Shown: positions 18,639 to 27,135 of the stretch, in pieces
Numbering within the stretch: position 1 is the stretch's first letter
Layout: every line of letters starts with the position of its first letter
Origin: Sphaerisporangium sp040649355
Lineage (GTDB): Bacteria > Actinomycetota > Actinomycetes > Streptosporangiales > Streptosporangiaceae
Assembly: GCF_043197795.1 (NCBI RefSeq)
Contig: NZ_JBICTU010000036.1
Span: forward strand, 1-64,000
Direction of reading: 5' to 3'
DNA: 64,000 nucleotides
Notes under the pieces: model-generated
The model's database searches: none
Told to the model about the DNA's origin: nothing
What the model saw: the letters and a program-made list of their open reading frames with translations, nothing else
Made by a program: the position numbers and the translations under genes

Positions 18639-19449
18639 CGGTTCCAGTCTCTATGGTCGTTTCCTGCTGTTCGCTGTCCACGCCGGTCAGCGGGGACTTG
18701 GGCATCAGGACTGGCTCGGGCATAGGGGCATCGTCGAACCGGCGAGCGGACGAACTGCTTCCACCGGTCGGCGCGACAGGACGAAGTGGAGATGGCTGCC
18801 CACTGCCCGCGTCTCCCCCGGCCTCGCCGGGGGCCGCCATGGGGAGAGGTTCGTGGTGCGTCCACTTGAGATGGCCGTCCTCATCAGCCTGTGCAGCGTC
18901 GCCCCACTCAGCGCTCAGGATGCCTGAACGTGGGTTGCTCGCATAGGCGACAAAGACCACCCGTACGACCTCCGCGAGCCGGCGAAAGTCTTCCCTGGAC
19001 TGCTCTTCGTCGGCTTCGAGTTCATCGTCGGCGGCAAAGAACGAGTCCAGTGTGAGCTGCTCCTCGTCCGGGGGCTCGGCGAGGGCGAGCAGGGCGCGCC
19101 GCACGTCGGACAACTCCATCCGCGCGTACTCCAGCGGGACTCGGGTTCCATCGGAGTACCGCCAGGGGTAGAGCACGACGTTGCCGATCATCGCCAGCTC
19201 GTAGCGGGCACCTTTCGGCTTGAAGACCCGTGCCCCATCGAGCCCTCGCAGACGAGCGACCAGTTCCTCGTGCTGAGCCAGCCAGATCAACCCGTATGCC
19301 TCGTTCGTCTTGAGCCCGAGCCCGAGATGACCCTCGAGTGCCCGCCTGTGCGCGCCCCATAAGGCTGCGGGGATCTCTCGCCGAAGGATGCCGGCGGCGT
19401 CACCAAACCGCTCCTGCGCCCATGCAGATGGCCCATCTGGTGCAGTCAC
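18625..19449 (-). CDS. Hypothetical partner of the XRE-ImmA regulator
   Basis: A protein of about 274 residues with no recognised catalytic motif. The N-terminal 110 residues look globular (AHRRALEGHLGLGLKTNEAY, YELAMIGNVVLYPWRYSDG). An acidic helical stretch (EADEEQSREDF) follows, and the last 70 residues are low-complexity Pro/Ser/Glu rich. I favour GTG 19449, which has GGAG 6 nt upstream; an in-frame TTG at 19497 is possible. It overlaps the XRE-ImmA gene by 14 bp. A linked pair of an ImmA-type protease and a globular protein with a disordered tail suggests either a toxin-antitoxin-like unit or a protease substrate. Confidence 0.6.
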   Translation of the reverse strand: MTAPDGPSAWAQERFGDAAGILRREIPAALWGAHRRALEGHLGLGLKTNEAYGLIWLAQHEELVARLRGLDGARVFKPKGARYELAMIGNVVLYPWRYSDGTRVPLEYARMELSDVRRALLALAEPPDEEQLTLDSFFAADDELEADEEQSREDFRRLAEVVRVVFVAYASNPRSGILSAEWGDAAQADEDGHLKWTHHEPLPMAAPGEAGGDAGSGQPSPLRPVAPTGGSSSSARRFDDAPMPEPVLMPKSPLTGVDSEQQETTIETGTDEEH

Positions 19450-19599
19450 GCCAGCTCCGTCCAGTCGCCCGCCGCTTAGGATTTGAGCGGCAATCAATAG
19501 ATATCACTTTAGTTTTCTGCGCGTCTAGCTCATCGTCACGGCGAACCATGGGAGGGGCGGAGATCTTCGACGCGGCTGGCGGTGACGTCATCGGATGGG

Positions 19600-20300
19600 T
19601 TGGCCGGCTCCGAGCGGGGTCAGCGGTCAAGACCTGCTCGACGACGGCGACGTTCTCGGCGGCTCCAGAACGGAGGTACAGGGCAGCCGGCCGCGCTGTC
19701 CGGTCCACAAGCGGGCCGGTGTGGGTGCCGCGCTCATCGAGCCAGGCAGCGAGTTGCTCGCGGCGAGCGATGGCAGTGGGATGGTACGGACTTCGCCGCC
19801 TTTGCCGTGCAGGCGGATGTATCCGGTGCGGGCGGCAAGAGTGACGTCTTCGGCCTCGAGCGGTGCGCACTCCTCGACACGGGCGCCGATGTACAGCAGG
19901 ACGGTCACGATGGCGCGGTCCCGCACACCGCGGCGGGCGGCGGCGCGTTCCACCCGGCCCTGCTCGGTGCGGGTGAGGGTGTCGGGCTCACCGGGCTTGG
20001 GCACCCGGGCGCGTTTGACGTCGATGTGCCGCCCGATCTGGGCGCACATGAGCGTGGCGGCCAGCGCCTGGTTGATGGAGGCGGGGCGGCCTTGGCGGTC
20101 ATCAGGTGGCGCCGCCAGGCGGCGACAGCGGCCTCGGCGCCGACCACGTCGGCGTAGGCGTCGTCGTGCTCGGCGGCGCGGCCGGTCAGCCAAGTGATGT
20201 AGGCGGTGGCCTGCCGCTTGTAGGCCTTGACGGTGTTGGCGGACAGCTTCCACCGGTTGAGGTGGCGGTCGACGGCGGCCAGGGCGTTTCAGGCAGCAGC
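19600..20300 (-). pseudogene. Tyrosine recombinase/integrase, deleted remnant
   Basis: Read on the minus strand, the fragment has the SAM-like core-binding part (AAWRRHLMTAKAAP, SINQALAATLMCAQIGRHID) and the start of the catalytic domain with the first active-site Arg in LLYIGARVEECAPLEAEDV, then GKGGEVRTIPLP. A frameshift follows near the REQLAAWLDERG segment. After WTGQRGRL the sequence jumps to ALYLRSGAAENVAVVEQVL, the extreme C-terminus. The block carrying the HxxR, the last His and the nucleophilic Tyr is deleted. It is therefore dead. It lies directly downstream of an HTH/TPR regulator and may mark an old insertion edge. Confidence 0.75.
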
Positions 20301-20311
20301 AGCCCTTGCTC

Positions 20312-21703
20312 TCAAAGAGATATGGGCAGACCGTACGCGGCGGTTTCGATGGTGAAGCCTTCGATCATGTCCATCAGTGCGGTCGTATCCTGGGCCGAGA
20401 TGGTGGCGAGCGAATTGCGGATCGCTTTTACCCGCTTCAGGATGCCTTCCACACGCCTGTCCGGTGAGAGGGGGAACACTGGCGTCAGAGCCTCGGTCAC
20501 TCCGTCGATGTCTCCGGCGAGTAGTCGGGCAGCAGCGAGATCGACTGACGTGCTCGCCTCGGCGGCGTACCAGCGGTGCTCGGCGGGGGCACTACGATAT
20601 AGAGCTAGTGCTCGTTCGCACTCTGCCGCTGCTTCCATACCCAGTCCCACGCTCAAGTAGGAGGAACCGGCGCAGAAGGACTGTCGCGCCCCATCGAAGC
20701 CGAACTCCCCGCCCACGCCGTCGTGCAGTTCAGTTTGGGGTCCCCGGGCATCCTGAGCATCAAGGATTGCCTGGCGGGTGCCATCGACGTCTCCCAGCAG
20801 AGCGGAGGCCCGTGCGGCGATGCTGAGTAGTCGGACACGGGTCGTGCCTTCGGGGGCGATCGTGAGGCCGCGCTCGACCAGTTGCAGCGCCTGGGCGGGG
20901 CGGCCTGCCCAGAATTCCACGCAGGCCAGCAACCCGTCCGCCCATGCGGTGAGTTCGTTGTGGCCGATGACCTCGCCGTATACACGTGCTGCCCGGGCCT
21001 GCTCCGACGCCGCGTACGCATAGCCCAGGTCGAAGCTCGCGCTTCCCAATAGGCCGCATACCTGGCCGGCCACCAGGTACAGATCGCGTTGCTGTGCGGG
21101 GCGGCGTGTGCGGTCGATCAGGCGGTACACGCGGTTCCGGACCCGGGTGAGTTCTCCGAAGAGAGGTAGCGGCGGCGCGTGAACGTAGGCCCGAGCCAGC
21201 CGGGTGACGTCTTCGCTGAGCTGTTCCAGGGCGTTCGGGCCGATGGCGGCGGCTTCGGTTTCGGCGGCGTGGTCACTCGACTCGCTGGCAGCACTCATGA
21301 TCAGCTCTCGTTCCAACGCGGGGGCTGTGGTCCGCAGGCCTGGCGTGTAGTCGGTGGCGAACCCCAGCTCCACTGGGCCGGTCCGGAAGAGTCGGCACAG
21401 CAGATCCAGGTAGTCCGCACCAGGGCGATGCCCGCTCTCCCAGTCGAGCCACGATCGCTTGGTCAGTCCTCGGGAGCCGAGCCCTTGCTCGTCGCACATT
21501 CGGCGCATCGCTTGGACGGCCTTTTCCGCGCTGCTCCACCCGCTGGCCAGCCGGAAGCACTTCAGCGAATGGTGACCACAGCACTGGCTGATCTCGGCCG
21601 CAATCGCGTGAAGCAGTGTGATCGGCGGAGGATTCGCTGCACGGGCCAGGCGGAGCATGCGGATGCGCTGTGCGCACTCGGCGTCGTGTCCAGGCTTGGC
21701 CAT
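20312..21703 (-). CDS. HTH/TPR transcriptional regulator (actinobacterial)
   Basis: A 463-residue protein. The N-terminal 110 residues hold a helix-turn-helix-like region (CCGHHSLKCFRLASGWSSAE, GLTKRSWLDWESG, YLDLLCRLFRTGPVELGF). The rest (about 150-460) is a series of degenerate helical repeats of TPR type (RARLLSIAARASALLGDV, VDLAAARLLAGDIDGVTEAL). Such proteins are common in actinomycetes as pathway or developmental regulators. It is clearly paralogous to the product of 22627-23994, with the same CCGH and LLCRLF-TGPV blocks. It is the last gene of a three-gene minus-strand unit (regulator, phosphotransferase, regulator). Confidence 0.75.
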   Translation of the reverse strand: MAKPGHDAECAQRIRMLRLARAANPPPITLLHAIAAEISQCCGHHSLKCFRLASGWSSAEKAVQAMRRMCDEQGLGSRGLTKRSWLDWESGHRPGADYLDLLCRLFRTGPVELGFATDYTPGLRTTAPALERELIMSAASESSDHAAETEAAAIGPNALEQLSEDVTRLARAYVHAPPLPLFGELTRVRNRVYRLIDRTRRPAQQRDLYLVAGQVCGLLGSASFDLGYAYAASEQARAARVYGEVIGHNELTAWADGLLACVEFWAGRPAQALQLVERGLTIAPEGTTRVRLLSIAARASALLGDVDGTRQAILDAQDARGPQTELHDGVGGEFGFDGARQSFCAGSSYLSVGLGMEAAAECERALALYRSAPAEHRWYAAEASTSVDLAAARLLAGDIDGVTEALTPVFPLSPDRRVEGILKRVKAIRNSLATISAQDTTALMDMIEGFTIETAAYGLPISL

Positions 21704-21760
21704 GTCGGGGCTCCAAACGGGATCGACTTCAACGCTACGTCACGCAAGGTAAGCCCGCAG

Positions 21761-22630
21761 CTATTCGTAAGGGCTCCACCGATCGTCACCGAACCCGCGT
21801 AGGTTGGCGATCCTGCGCCCGAACTCCCGCGCGATGGATGGCCGGCTCGCCAGCGCGGGCAGGACGCCGGTCAGCATTACCAATTCGCGAGCCTGGCGAA
21901 GCACCAGGAACGCCTCTGCGGCGGTCACGTCGAAGCCATAGGCCGCCAGGAATTCCTCGGTGGACGGGTGGCCGAAGCGCAGCGTGTTCACCGCGGTGGG
22001 GACCAGATCCCACTCGCGCGGTCCGTGGCACACCTGATCGAGGTCGGACAGGACGACCTCCTCACCGCGCCAGAGAAGGTTGCCGACCCAGGCGTCCCCG
22101 TGGATGAGCCCGTACGGCAAGGCGTACTGGTTCGACGGCAGTTCCTGCTCCAGCCGGTCACACCAGTCCAGCAGGAAGCGACGGTCCTCTCCGCGCAACA
22201 CTGCGCTGGCCGCCTGCAGGCTGTTGCGGGCGTCGGCTACCGGATCCCAGGCCGGCAGGGGGAAGGGCGGCGCCTCACTGTGTAGGAGTCGCAGGAGAGG
22301 CACGAGTCGTATGGCTTCAGGCGATTGCGGCGGCTGAGGATAGTACTCCCAGAAGGTGGCGACCTGCCCCTCTGCGACGATCGCCTCCGGAACGTCGGGA
22401 TGGAGTCGTACGGCGGGGAACCCGATGCTGTCGAGCCAGCGCGCCACTCGGACCGTCCGCCGAGCTCGGGCCTGGGTCTCCGCGGAGGAGACACGGGCCA
22501 CCGCACCAGCGTGCGGAAGGTGGAAGACGACGTTCGCGCACACCCGGATCAACCGGGCGTCTCGGCCGTCAAGCCCGGCTGCCTGACAGAGGCGGTGCAA
22601 AGTGGATTCCCCGGCTAACACAACCTTCAT
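21761..22630 (-). CDS. Aminoglycoside phosphotransferase-family kinase
   Basis: A 289-residue APH/choline-kinase fold protein. The catalytic loop reads LIHGDAWVGNLLW (HGD-x4-N) and the metal-binding Asp motif VLSDLDQVCHGPREWDL follows about 15 residues on. The N-terminal lobe has no glycine-rich loop that I can assign with certainty. The ATG at 22630 overlaps the stop of the upstream regulator as ATGA, which fixes the start; the open frame continues to 22705 but inside that gene. Substrates of this family include aminoglycosides, sugars and small alcohols. Between two regulators and opposite a sugar/nucleotide operon, it may phosphorylate a pathway sugar or give self-resistance. Confidence 0.8.
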   Translation of the reverse strand: MKVVLAGESTLHRLCQAAGLDGRDARLIRVCANVVFHLPHAGAVARVSSAETQARARRTVRVARWLDSIGFPAVRLHPDVPEAIVAEGQVATFWEYYPQPPQSPEAIRLVPLLRLLHSEAPPFPLPAWDPVADARNSLQAASAVLRGEDRRFLLDWCDRLEQELPSNQYALPYGLIHGDAWVGNLLWRGEEVVLSDLDQVCHGPREWDLVPTAVNTLRFGHPSTEEFLAAYGFDVTAAEAFLVLRQARELVMLTGVLPALASRPSIAREFGRRIANLRGFGDDRWSPYE

Positions 22631-23994
22631 CGTGGCAGCTCGCGAGGGAGTGAGGGTACGTGGAACTGCTCGATGCGCTCCACAAGAGCACGCGCTTGCG
22701 TGCAACCACGGAACCGCAACTGGCCGTTCACCTGGCGGCGCACGCCGTCGAGCCGCTGAGCGAGGCCGTCGATACGGTGGTGTTCGGGCAGTTCCAAGAT
22801 GGTCGTCAACACGATCGCGGCGGCGTCCAGATCGCCGTTGAGCAGATGCCCCACGGCCAGGTCCGAGTACGCGATCGCCTCGTTTCCGTAGGCGCGCAGG
22901 TGCGGCGGTCCCGATTGGTAGAGCCTGATGGCCTGCTCCGCAAGCACGATCGCACGGGCAGGATCACCCAGGTGGATGTAGGCGCTGGCGGCGAGATAGG
23001 AATGCTTGGCCCGGCCAAAGCCGAACTCGCCGCCAACGTCGTCATGGATCTCGTCCCGGACATCTTTCTGGTCCCAGGCACGGCTGAGCGCCCGCAGCGC
23101 CTCCGGCTCCGCCCCGGCCGCCGCCGAAACGAGCGCTTCGATGCTGGCGAGGCGGGCGGACGCGGTGGCACCAGGCGCGTACCGCTGACCGTCCCGCACA
23201 AGATCCAGCGCCTCCCTGGTAGAGCCGACCCAATAAGCGATCATCGCCTGCAGGCCCCGCACCCACGCTCGCAACGCATGGTGGTCGATGATGGAGGCAT
23301 AGGTCCATGCCGCTTTCGCCTGAGTCTTCGCCGCCGCCGGGTTACCCAGGTCAAGGCTCGCGTTGGCGAGCAGACCGCAGAGCTGGCCGGCGAAGAGCAT
23401 GAGCTGAGCGGCCTCCCCAGGACGTGTCCGACCGTCCAGGAGCGCGAAGATCTGTCCACGTAGCTGGAGCATCCGGTGAAACAGCGGCAGTGGGTCGGCG
23501 TAGACGTACTCGGCCGCCAGGCGGCGGATCTCGTGGTGGGCGTGCTCCAGGGTCACCGCGCTCACGTCCGTGAGCTGGGTGGTGGCGGCGTGCGCCAAGG
23601 ACTCGCGCGCCACATCCGTGACTAGGGCTCGCTGGTCGATCCGTGGCGAATCGGGCTCGCCAGGTGGGCAGTAAGAGCGCGCGAACCCGAGCCGCACCGG
23701 CCCGGTGAGGAACAGGCGGCACAGGAGGTCCTGGTAGTCAGCGCTGGGCGGGTGTGCCTGCTCCCACTCGATCCACGACCGGTCGGTCAGCCCGCGCGGG
23801 CCCAGCCCTTCGCGCGCGCACATCTCATGGAAGGACTCCACGGCTTTCTCAATGGTCCACCCTCTGGCCAGGCGGTACGCCTTGAGAGGTGAGTGACCGC
23901 AGCAGGAACGTATCGCCTCTGCGAGCACACTGACGGGCACGCCAGGCCGCTCCGCGCGGATCCTCCTGGCGCAACCCAGATCGTGACCAGGCAT
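22627..23994 (-). CDS. HTH/TPR transcriptional regulator, paralog
   Basis: A 455-residue paralog of the regulator at 20312-21703, with the same N-terminal blocks (CCGHSPLKAYRLARGWTIEK, GLTDRSWIEWEQ, LLCRLFLTGPVRLGF) and a helical TPR-like body (AKAAWTYASIIDHHALRAW, GNEAIAYSDLAVGHLLNGDL). I used ATG 23994, where family similarity begins (MPGHDLGCARRI). The frame continues upstream to 24057, but that part overlaps the repeat-bearing promoter. It is the first gene of the minus-strand unit and diverges from the nucleotide/sugar operon, so it is the natural candidate to bind the repeats at 24041-24125. Confidence 0.75.
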   Translation of the reverse strand: MPGHDLGCARRIRAERPGVPVSVLAEAIRSCCGHSPLKAYRLARGWTIEKAVESFHEMCAREGLGPRGLTDRSWIEWEQAHPPSADYQDLLCRLFLTGPVRLGFARSYCPPGEPDSPRIDQRALVTDVARESLAHAATTQLTDVSAVTLEHAHHEIRRLAAEYVYADPLPLFHRMLQLRGQIFALLDGRTRPGEAAQLMLFAGQLCGLLANASLDLGNPAAAKTQAKAAWTYASIIDHHALRAWVRGLQAMIAYWVGSTREALDLVRDGQRYAPGATASARLASIEALVSAAAGAEPEALRALSRAWDQKDVRDEIHDDVGGEFGFGRAKHSYLAASAYIHLGDPARAIVLAEQAIRLYQSGPPHLRAYGNEAIAYSDLAVGHLLNGDLDAAAIVLTTILELPEHHRIDGLAQRLDGVRRQVNGQLRFRGCTQARALVERIEQFHVPSLPRELPR

Positions 23995-24040
23995 ATACCG
24001 ACGGTAAAACAGCGAACCCCGCCAAGGTGTGCCGTCACCA

Positions 24041-24125
24041 GTGTGGATTCGCCGCACCTGACATGTGAATCCGCCGCACCAGTAGGCGGAGAGCTCTCGC
24101 TACTACCGGTGCGTCGATTCGGCGA
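24041..24125. promoter_or_regulatory. Operator-like repeats in the divergent promoter
   Basis: Two direct copies of GTG(T/-)GGATTCGCCGCACC-type sequence lie at 24041-24058 and 24063-24080, starting 22 bp apart, about two helical turns. A third, inverted and imperfect copy (GGTGCGTCGATTCGGCG) lies at 24108-24124. All are between the divergent starts at 23994 and 24166, where a dimeric regulator would control both units. Assignment as operators is inference from position and repetition. Confidence 0.55.
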
Positions 24126-24165
24126 TGGTTGAGGCCCCCGAGACAAGACCATCGAAGGAGGCGTC

Positions 24166-24915
24166 GTGGCAATCCTTCTCCGGCAGGAGTCGACGATCAT
24201 CGCCGCCTGGCCCTTGTGCGATGACCCGCGCGCCGCGGCCCAGGCCAGACGGCTGATCAGTGGCACGCTTACCGGTCTTCGCATACTGCCGAATCTGGTG
24301 GAGGACGCGGTCCTCATGGTGAGCGAGCTGGCCGGAAACGCGGTGACGCACGGCCGCGGGCCCTTCGAGCTGGTCGTGCGTTCCGGGCAGGACGAGCTCT
24401 ACATCGAGGTCGTCGACAGCAGCCTCGTCAGCCCGGTCATGCGTGCGCCCGACGCGGAAGCGGAACACGGACGCGGGCTGGCCATCGTCTCCGAGCTGAC
24501 GAAAGGGCGGTGCGGTTTCCGCGTCACCGCCTTCACAACTCAGGAGGGCCTGGATGGCAAGGCCGTCTGGTTCGCGATCCCGATGTGTCACCCCTTCCCG
24601 AGCCCCCGCCGATCCAGTGAGGGGAATGTTGTGACGATCGACGGGGAAAAGCCCGGGGCCTGGCTGCAGGAGCTTGCCACCGAACTCGAAAGCCGCCGTT
24701 TCTCGGCGCAGTTGCGCGTCCGGGACGGCAGGCCGCCGTTCCTTACCGTGATCAACCTGGCCGCCACCGTCCTCTCGGAGACGGTCTACGTGGCGACCGA
24801 CGCGGCCGGAGAGTGTTGCTTCTACTTTCCCTGGCCGGGACGGATCGCCCCTGTCAGCGACGTCATGGCCGCAGCCGACCGCATCGAGCGCGTTCTCGCC
24901 GAGATCGGCCGGTAG
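24166..24915 (+). CDS. Anti-sigma-factor-like HATPase protein with C-terminal extension
   Basis: A 249-residue protein. Residues 10-145 form an RsbW/SpoIIAB-like histidine-kinase ATPase domain: N-box LMVSELAGNAVTHG, the VVDSS G1-type strand and the HGRGLAIVSELTKG lid. The C-terminal 95 residues (from about 155) form a small alpha/beta domain of unknown type (GAWLQELATELESRRFSAQL, ECCFYFPWPGRIAPV). The GTG start has GAAGGAGG 6 nt upstream. It leads the plus-strand operon and so may set its expression by binding a sigma factor. The final residues AADRIERVLAEIGR show it ends normally 80 bp before the next gene. Confidence 0.75.
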   Translation: MAILLRQESTIIAAWPLCDDPRAAAQARRLISGTLTGLRILPNLVEDAVLMVSELAGNAVTHGRGPFELVVRSGQDELYIEVVDSSLVSPVMRAPDAEAEHGRGLAIVSELTKGRCGFRVTAFTTQEGLDGKAVWFAIPMCHPFPSPRRSSEGNVVTIDGEKPGAWLQELATELESRRFSAQLRVRDGRPPFLTVINLAATVLSETVYVATDAAGECCFYFPWPGRIAPVSDVMAAADRIERVLAEIGR

Positions 24916-24995
24916 CCCATCGCCGCCCCGCCGATTCGCTCCATCAATCCGCACCCATCCCCGATCGGTTCCGATCCGAAGAGGAGGTCCGCATC

Positions 24996-25553
24996 ATGAT
25001 CAAAATCGCGCTGTACGGGCGACCGGGAGCCGGCAAATCCACGTTCAGCGAGCTGCTGTACCGGGAAATCGCGGCCACCGGCGTGCCTGTCGTCCCTATC
25101 AAGCTGGCCGCTCCGCTGTACGCACTACAGGGCCTCATCCACGTGCTCGCGGGATGTTCTCTCCCCGATCCCGGCGCACAGGACGGACTGCTGCTCAACG
25201 ACCTGGGGCACCACATGCGCCGCATCAACCCGGGGGCGTTGACCGACCCGTTCGCCCGACGCGTCGCCCAGGTGGCCGAGCAACATCCCAACGGCATGGT
25301 GGTGTGCGACGACATGCGCGGTCCCGACGTCGACGCCCTGCTCGACATGGGTTTCACACTCGTCGAGGTGTGGGCACCGGAAGACGTCCGGCGTGCCCGC
25401 AAGCAGATCCGCGGAGATCTGTCGCCAGGCGCGGAGGACCACCCAACGGAGGTGGCGCCGACCTGCGATCCATCTCACCGGATCGTGAACGACGACAGCC
25501 TGGAGCACCTACGACTCCGCGCGGCCGAGTTCGCGCGGAAGGTCCTGGCATGA
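24996..25553 (+). CDS. P-loop nucleotide (deoxynucleoside monophosphate-like) kinase
   Basis: A 185-residue P-loop NTPase with Walker A GRPGAGKST at residues 8-16, a VVCDDMR Walker-B-like strand near 101-107 and an Arg-rich lid (EDVRRARKQIRGD). The arrangement fits small-molecule or nucleoside monophosphate kinases of the phage dNMP-kinase/adenylate-kinase class. AGGAGG is well placed before ATG 24996. Its stop overlaps the following dCTP deaminase start (ATGA), so it is co-translated with that enzyme. This supports a nucleotide substrate, though the exact one is not readable. Confidence 0.7.
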   Translation: MIKIALYGRPGAGKSTFSELLYREIAATGVPVVPIKLAAPLYALQGLIHVLAGCSLPDPGAQDGLLLNDLGHHMRRINPGALTDPFARRVAQVAEQHPNGMVVCDDMRGPDVDALLDMGFTLVEVWAPEDVRRARKQIRGDLSPGAEDHPTEVAPTCDPSHRIVNDDSLEHLRLRAAEFARKVLA

Positions 25554-26101
25554 TCCTGACAGGATCCGAGATCGTCCGGCAGCGCGAAGCGGGCCGCATC
25601 ACCCTGGAGCCCTTCTCCGCCGAGCAGGTCAACCCCAACAGCTACAACTACCGTCTGGGGCCGACACTACGCACTCACCGCGGGCTGGTGATCGATGTAC
25701 TTGGCGATCACTCGACGCGCGAGGTCGCGATTCCCGGCCACGGATTCGTTCTACGTCCAGGCCGTGTGTATCTGGGTACGACCGTCGAGCGCATCGGCAG
25801 TGAGCACTACGTACCGTCCCTCATAGGCCGGTCCTCTCTCGGACGGCTCGGCGTCTACTTGCAGGTCTCCGCCGACCTCGGCAACCTCGGCGCGATTCAC
25901 CGGTGGACGCTGGAGCTCGTCGTCTGCCAGCCCATCCGTGTCTACGCCGGCATGGTGGTCGGCCAGGTGTCCTTCTGGGCGCCATCTGGCGAACGGCGCC
26001 CGTACGACGGCCACTTCGGGCGATTCTCCGAGGCCGTCACCCCTTACCCCGATCTGCTGACCATGGGCTCCCGGCCCTCTTTTCAAGGAGCTCGGCAATG
26101 A
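25550..26101 (+). CDS. dCTP deaminase family enzyme, catalytically complete
   Basis: A 183-residue trimeric dUTPase-fold protein of the Dcd family: NPNSYNYRLG (29-38), GRSSLGRLGVYLQVSADL (93-110) and the catalytic Glu122 in RWTLELVV, aligned with E138 of E. coli Dcd. Dcd makes dUTP from dCTP; some homologs also hydrolyse it to dUMP. The ATG overlaps the kinase stop and its own stop overlaps the next gene (ATGA), so three genes are coupled. Close relatives also act in phage defence by depleting dCTP. Here the linked deaminase, methyltransferase and sugar genes fit nucleoside metabolism better. Confidence 0.85.
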   Translation: MILTGSEIVRQREAGRITLEPFSAEQVNPNSYNYRLGPTLRTHRGLVIDVLGDHSTREVAIPGHGFVLRPGRVYLGTTVERIGSEHYVPSLIGRSSLGRLGVYLQVSADLGNLGAIHRWTLELVVCQPIRVYAGMVVGQVSFWAPSGERRPYDGHFGRFSEAVTPYPDLLTMGSRPSFQGARQ

Positions 26102-26637
26102 TTCTGACCGGGCCGGAGATCGTCCGGCAGTGCGAGGCGGGCCGCATCACCCTGAAGCCGTTCTCCGCAGAGCAGGTCAACCCCAACAGCTACAACTTCC
26201 GGCTCGGCGCCACCCTGAAGGTCTACACCGAGTCGGTGCTCGATGTCCGCAGGCCCAACCCCGTTCGCGAGCTCACCATCCCCAGGAACGGGATGGTTCT
26301 GGAGCCTGGCCGCATCTACCTCGGGAACACGGCCGAGGTCATGGGCAGCGACCACTACGTCCCCATCATCAGGGCCCGCTCCGGTATCGCGCGTCTCGGC
26401 CTATTCGTGCACGTGACCGCCGACCTGATCGACATCGGCTCGGTCAACCAATGGACGCTCCAGCTCCACGCCGTCCAACCGGTCCGCATCTACCCGGGCC
26501 TGCTGATCGGCCAGGTCACCTTCTGGACACCCCAAGGTGACGTCGTCCTCTATTCCGGCAAGTATCAGGGGTCGCGAGGCCCGCAGGAGTCGCAGATCCA
26601 CCGAGACTTTCTCGCTCCTGTGGACAGCCCGACGTGA
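26098..26637 (+). CDS. dCTP deaminase-like paralog with catalytic Glu replaced by Gln
   Basis: A 179-residue tandem duplicate of the preceding gene, near-identical in its first 38 residues and with the same core (NPNSYNFRLG, RIYLGNTAEVMG). At the active site RSSLGR becomes RSGIAR and the catalytic Glu becomes Gln122 (QWTLQLHA). Glu-to-Gln at this position is a classical inactivating mutation in Dcd enzymes, so the protein should not deaminate dCTP. It could form mixed trimers with its neighbour, sense nucleotides, or act on another substrate. It is coupled to both flanking genes by ATGA and GTGA overlaps. Confidence 0.85.
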   Translation: MILTGPEIVRQCEAGRITLKPFSAEQVNPNSYNFRLGATLKVYTESVLDVRRPNPVRELTIPRNGMVLEPGRIYLGNTAEVMGSDHYVPIIRARSGIARLGLFVHVTADLIDIGSVNQWTLQLHAVQPVRIYPGLLIGQVTFWTPQGDVVLYSGKYQGSRGPQESQIHRDFLAPVDSPT

Positions 26638-27125
26638 ACGCTGAGAAGCACTTCAACCCAAGCGCCCTGTGCCGGGACGAGAGCAGCCGCCGGCTGGTGG
26701 CCGCCGCCTACGAGATGATCGCCGAACGCTACGTCCTCGCCCGTCACCAGATCGGTGCCGCGCTCCTGGACGCGGACGGGGCCACCCATCTGGGCCTGCA
26801 CCTGGACGCCATGGTCGGCCGGGCGGCCGTCTGCGCGGAGGCCGTCGCGCTGGGGGTCGCCCGCATGATCACCCGTGCTCCGCTGGTGGCGGTAGCCGCG
26901 GTGCGCTTCCCCAAGCCCACCGAGGACGAGCCGGCGCGCATCGTGCCTCCGTGCGGCCTATGCCGTGAGCTTCTGCTCGACCATGCACCGGACCTGGCAG
27001 CGGTCATCTCCATGGACGGCATCGCCCGACGCGTTCCTCTCTCCACGCTGCTGCCCCACAAGTACGTCGGCACCAAATGGTCGGCCGACGTCGCGCAATC
27101 TCCGCCCACGTCAGCCCCCTCTTGA
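26634..27125 (+). CDS. Cytidine/blasticidin-S deaminase-like zinc deaminase
   Basis: A 163-residue cytidine-deaminase-fold protein with the zinc motif GRAAVCAEAVALG (Cys-Ala-Glu, near residue 63-70) and the second motif PPCGLCRELL (PCxxC, near 106-112). The C-terminus has VPLSTLLPHKY, as in CDA-type enzymes whose last strand closes the active site. It would deaminate a cytosine or related aminated base in a free nucleoside. The start is GTG at 26634, overlapping the upstream stop as GTGA. It is the fourth coupled nucleotide gene in a row, so its substrate is likely a pathway intermediate. Confidence 0.8.
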   Translation: MNAEKHFNPSALCRDESSRRLVAAAYEMIAERYVLARHQIGAALLDADGATHLGLHLDAMVGRAAVCAEAVALGVARMITRAPLVAVAAVRFPKPTEDEPARIVPPCGLCRELLLDHAPDLAAVISMDGIARRVPLSTLLPHKYVGTKWSADVAQSPPTSAPS

Positions 27126-27135
27126 AAGGAGAGTC

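Noticed and set aside
25550..27125. Assigning the deaminase genes outright as a known phage-defence dCTP deaminase system
   Set aside because: The tight coupling to a kinase, methyltransferase and sugar genes does not match the simple defence loci, so defence is kept only as an alternative.
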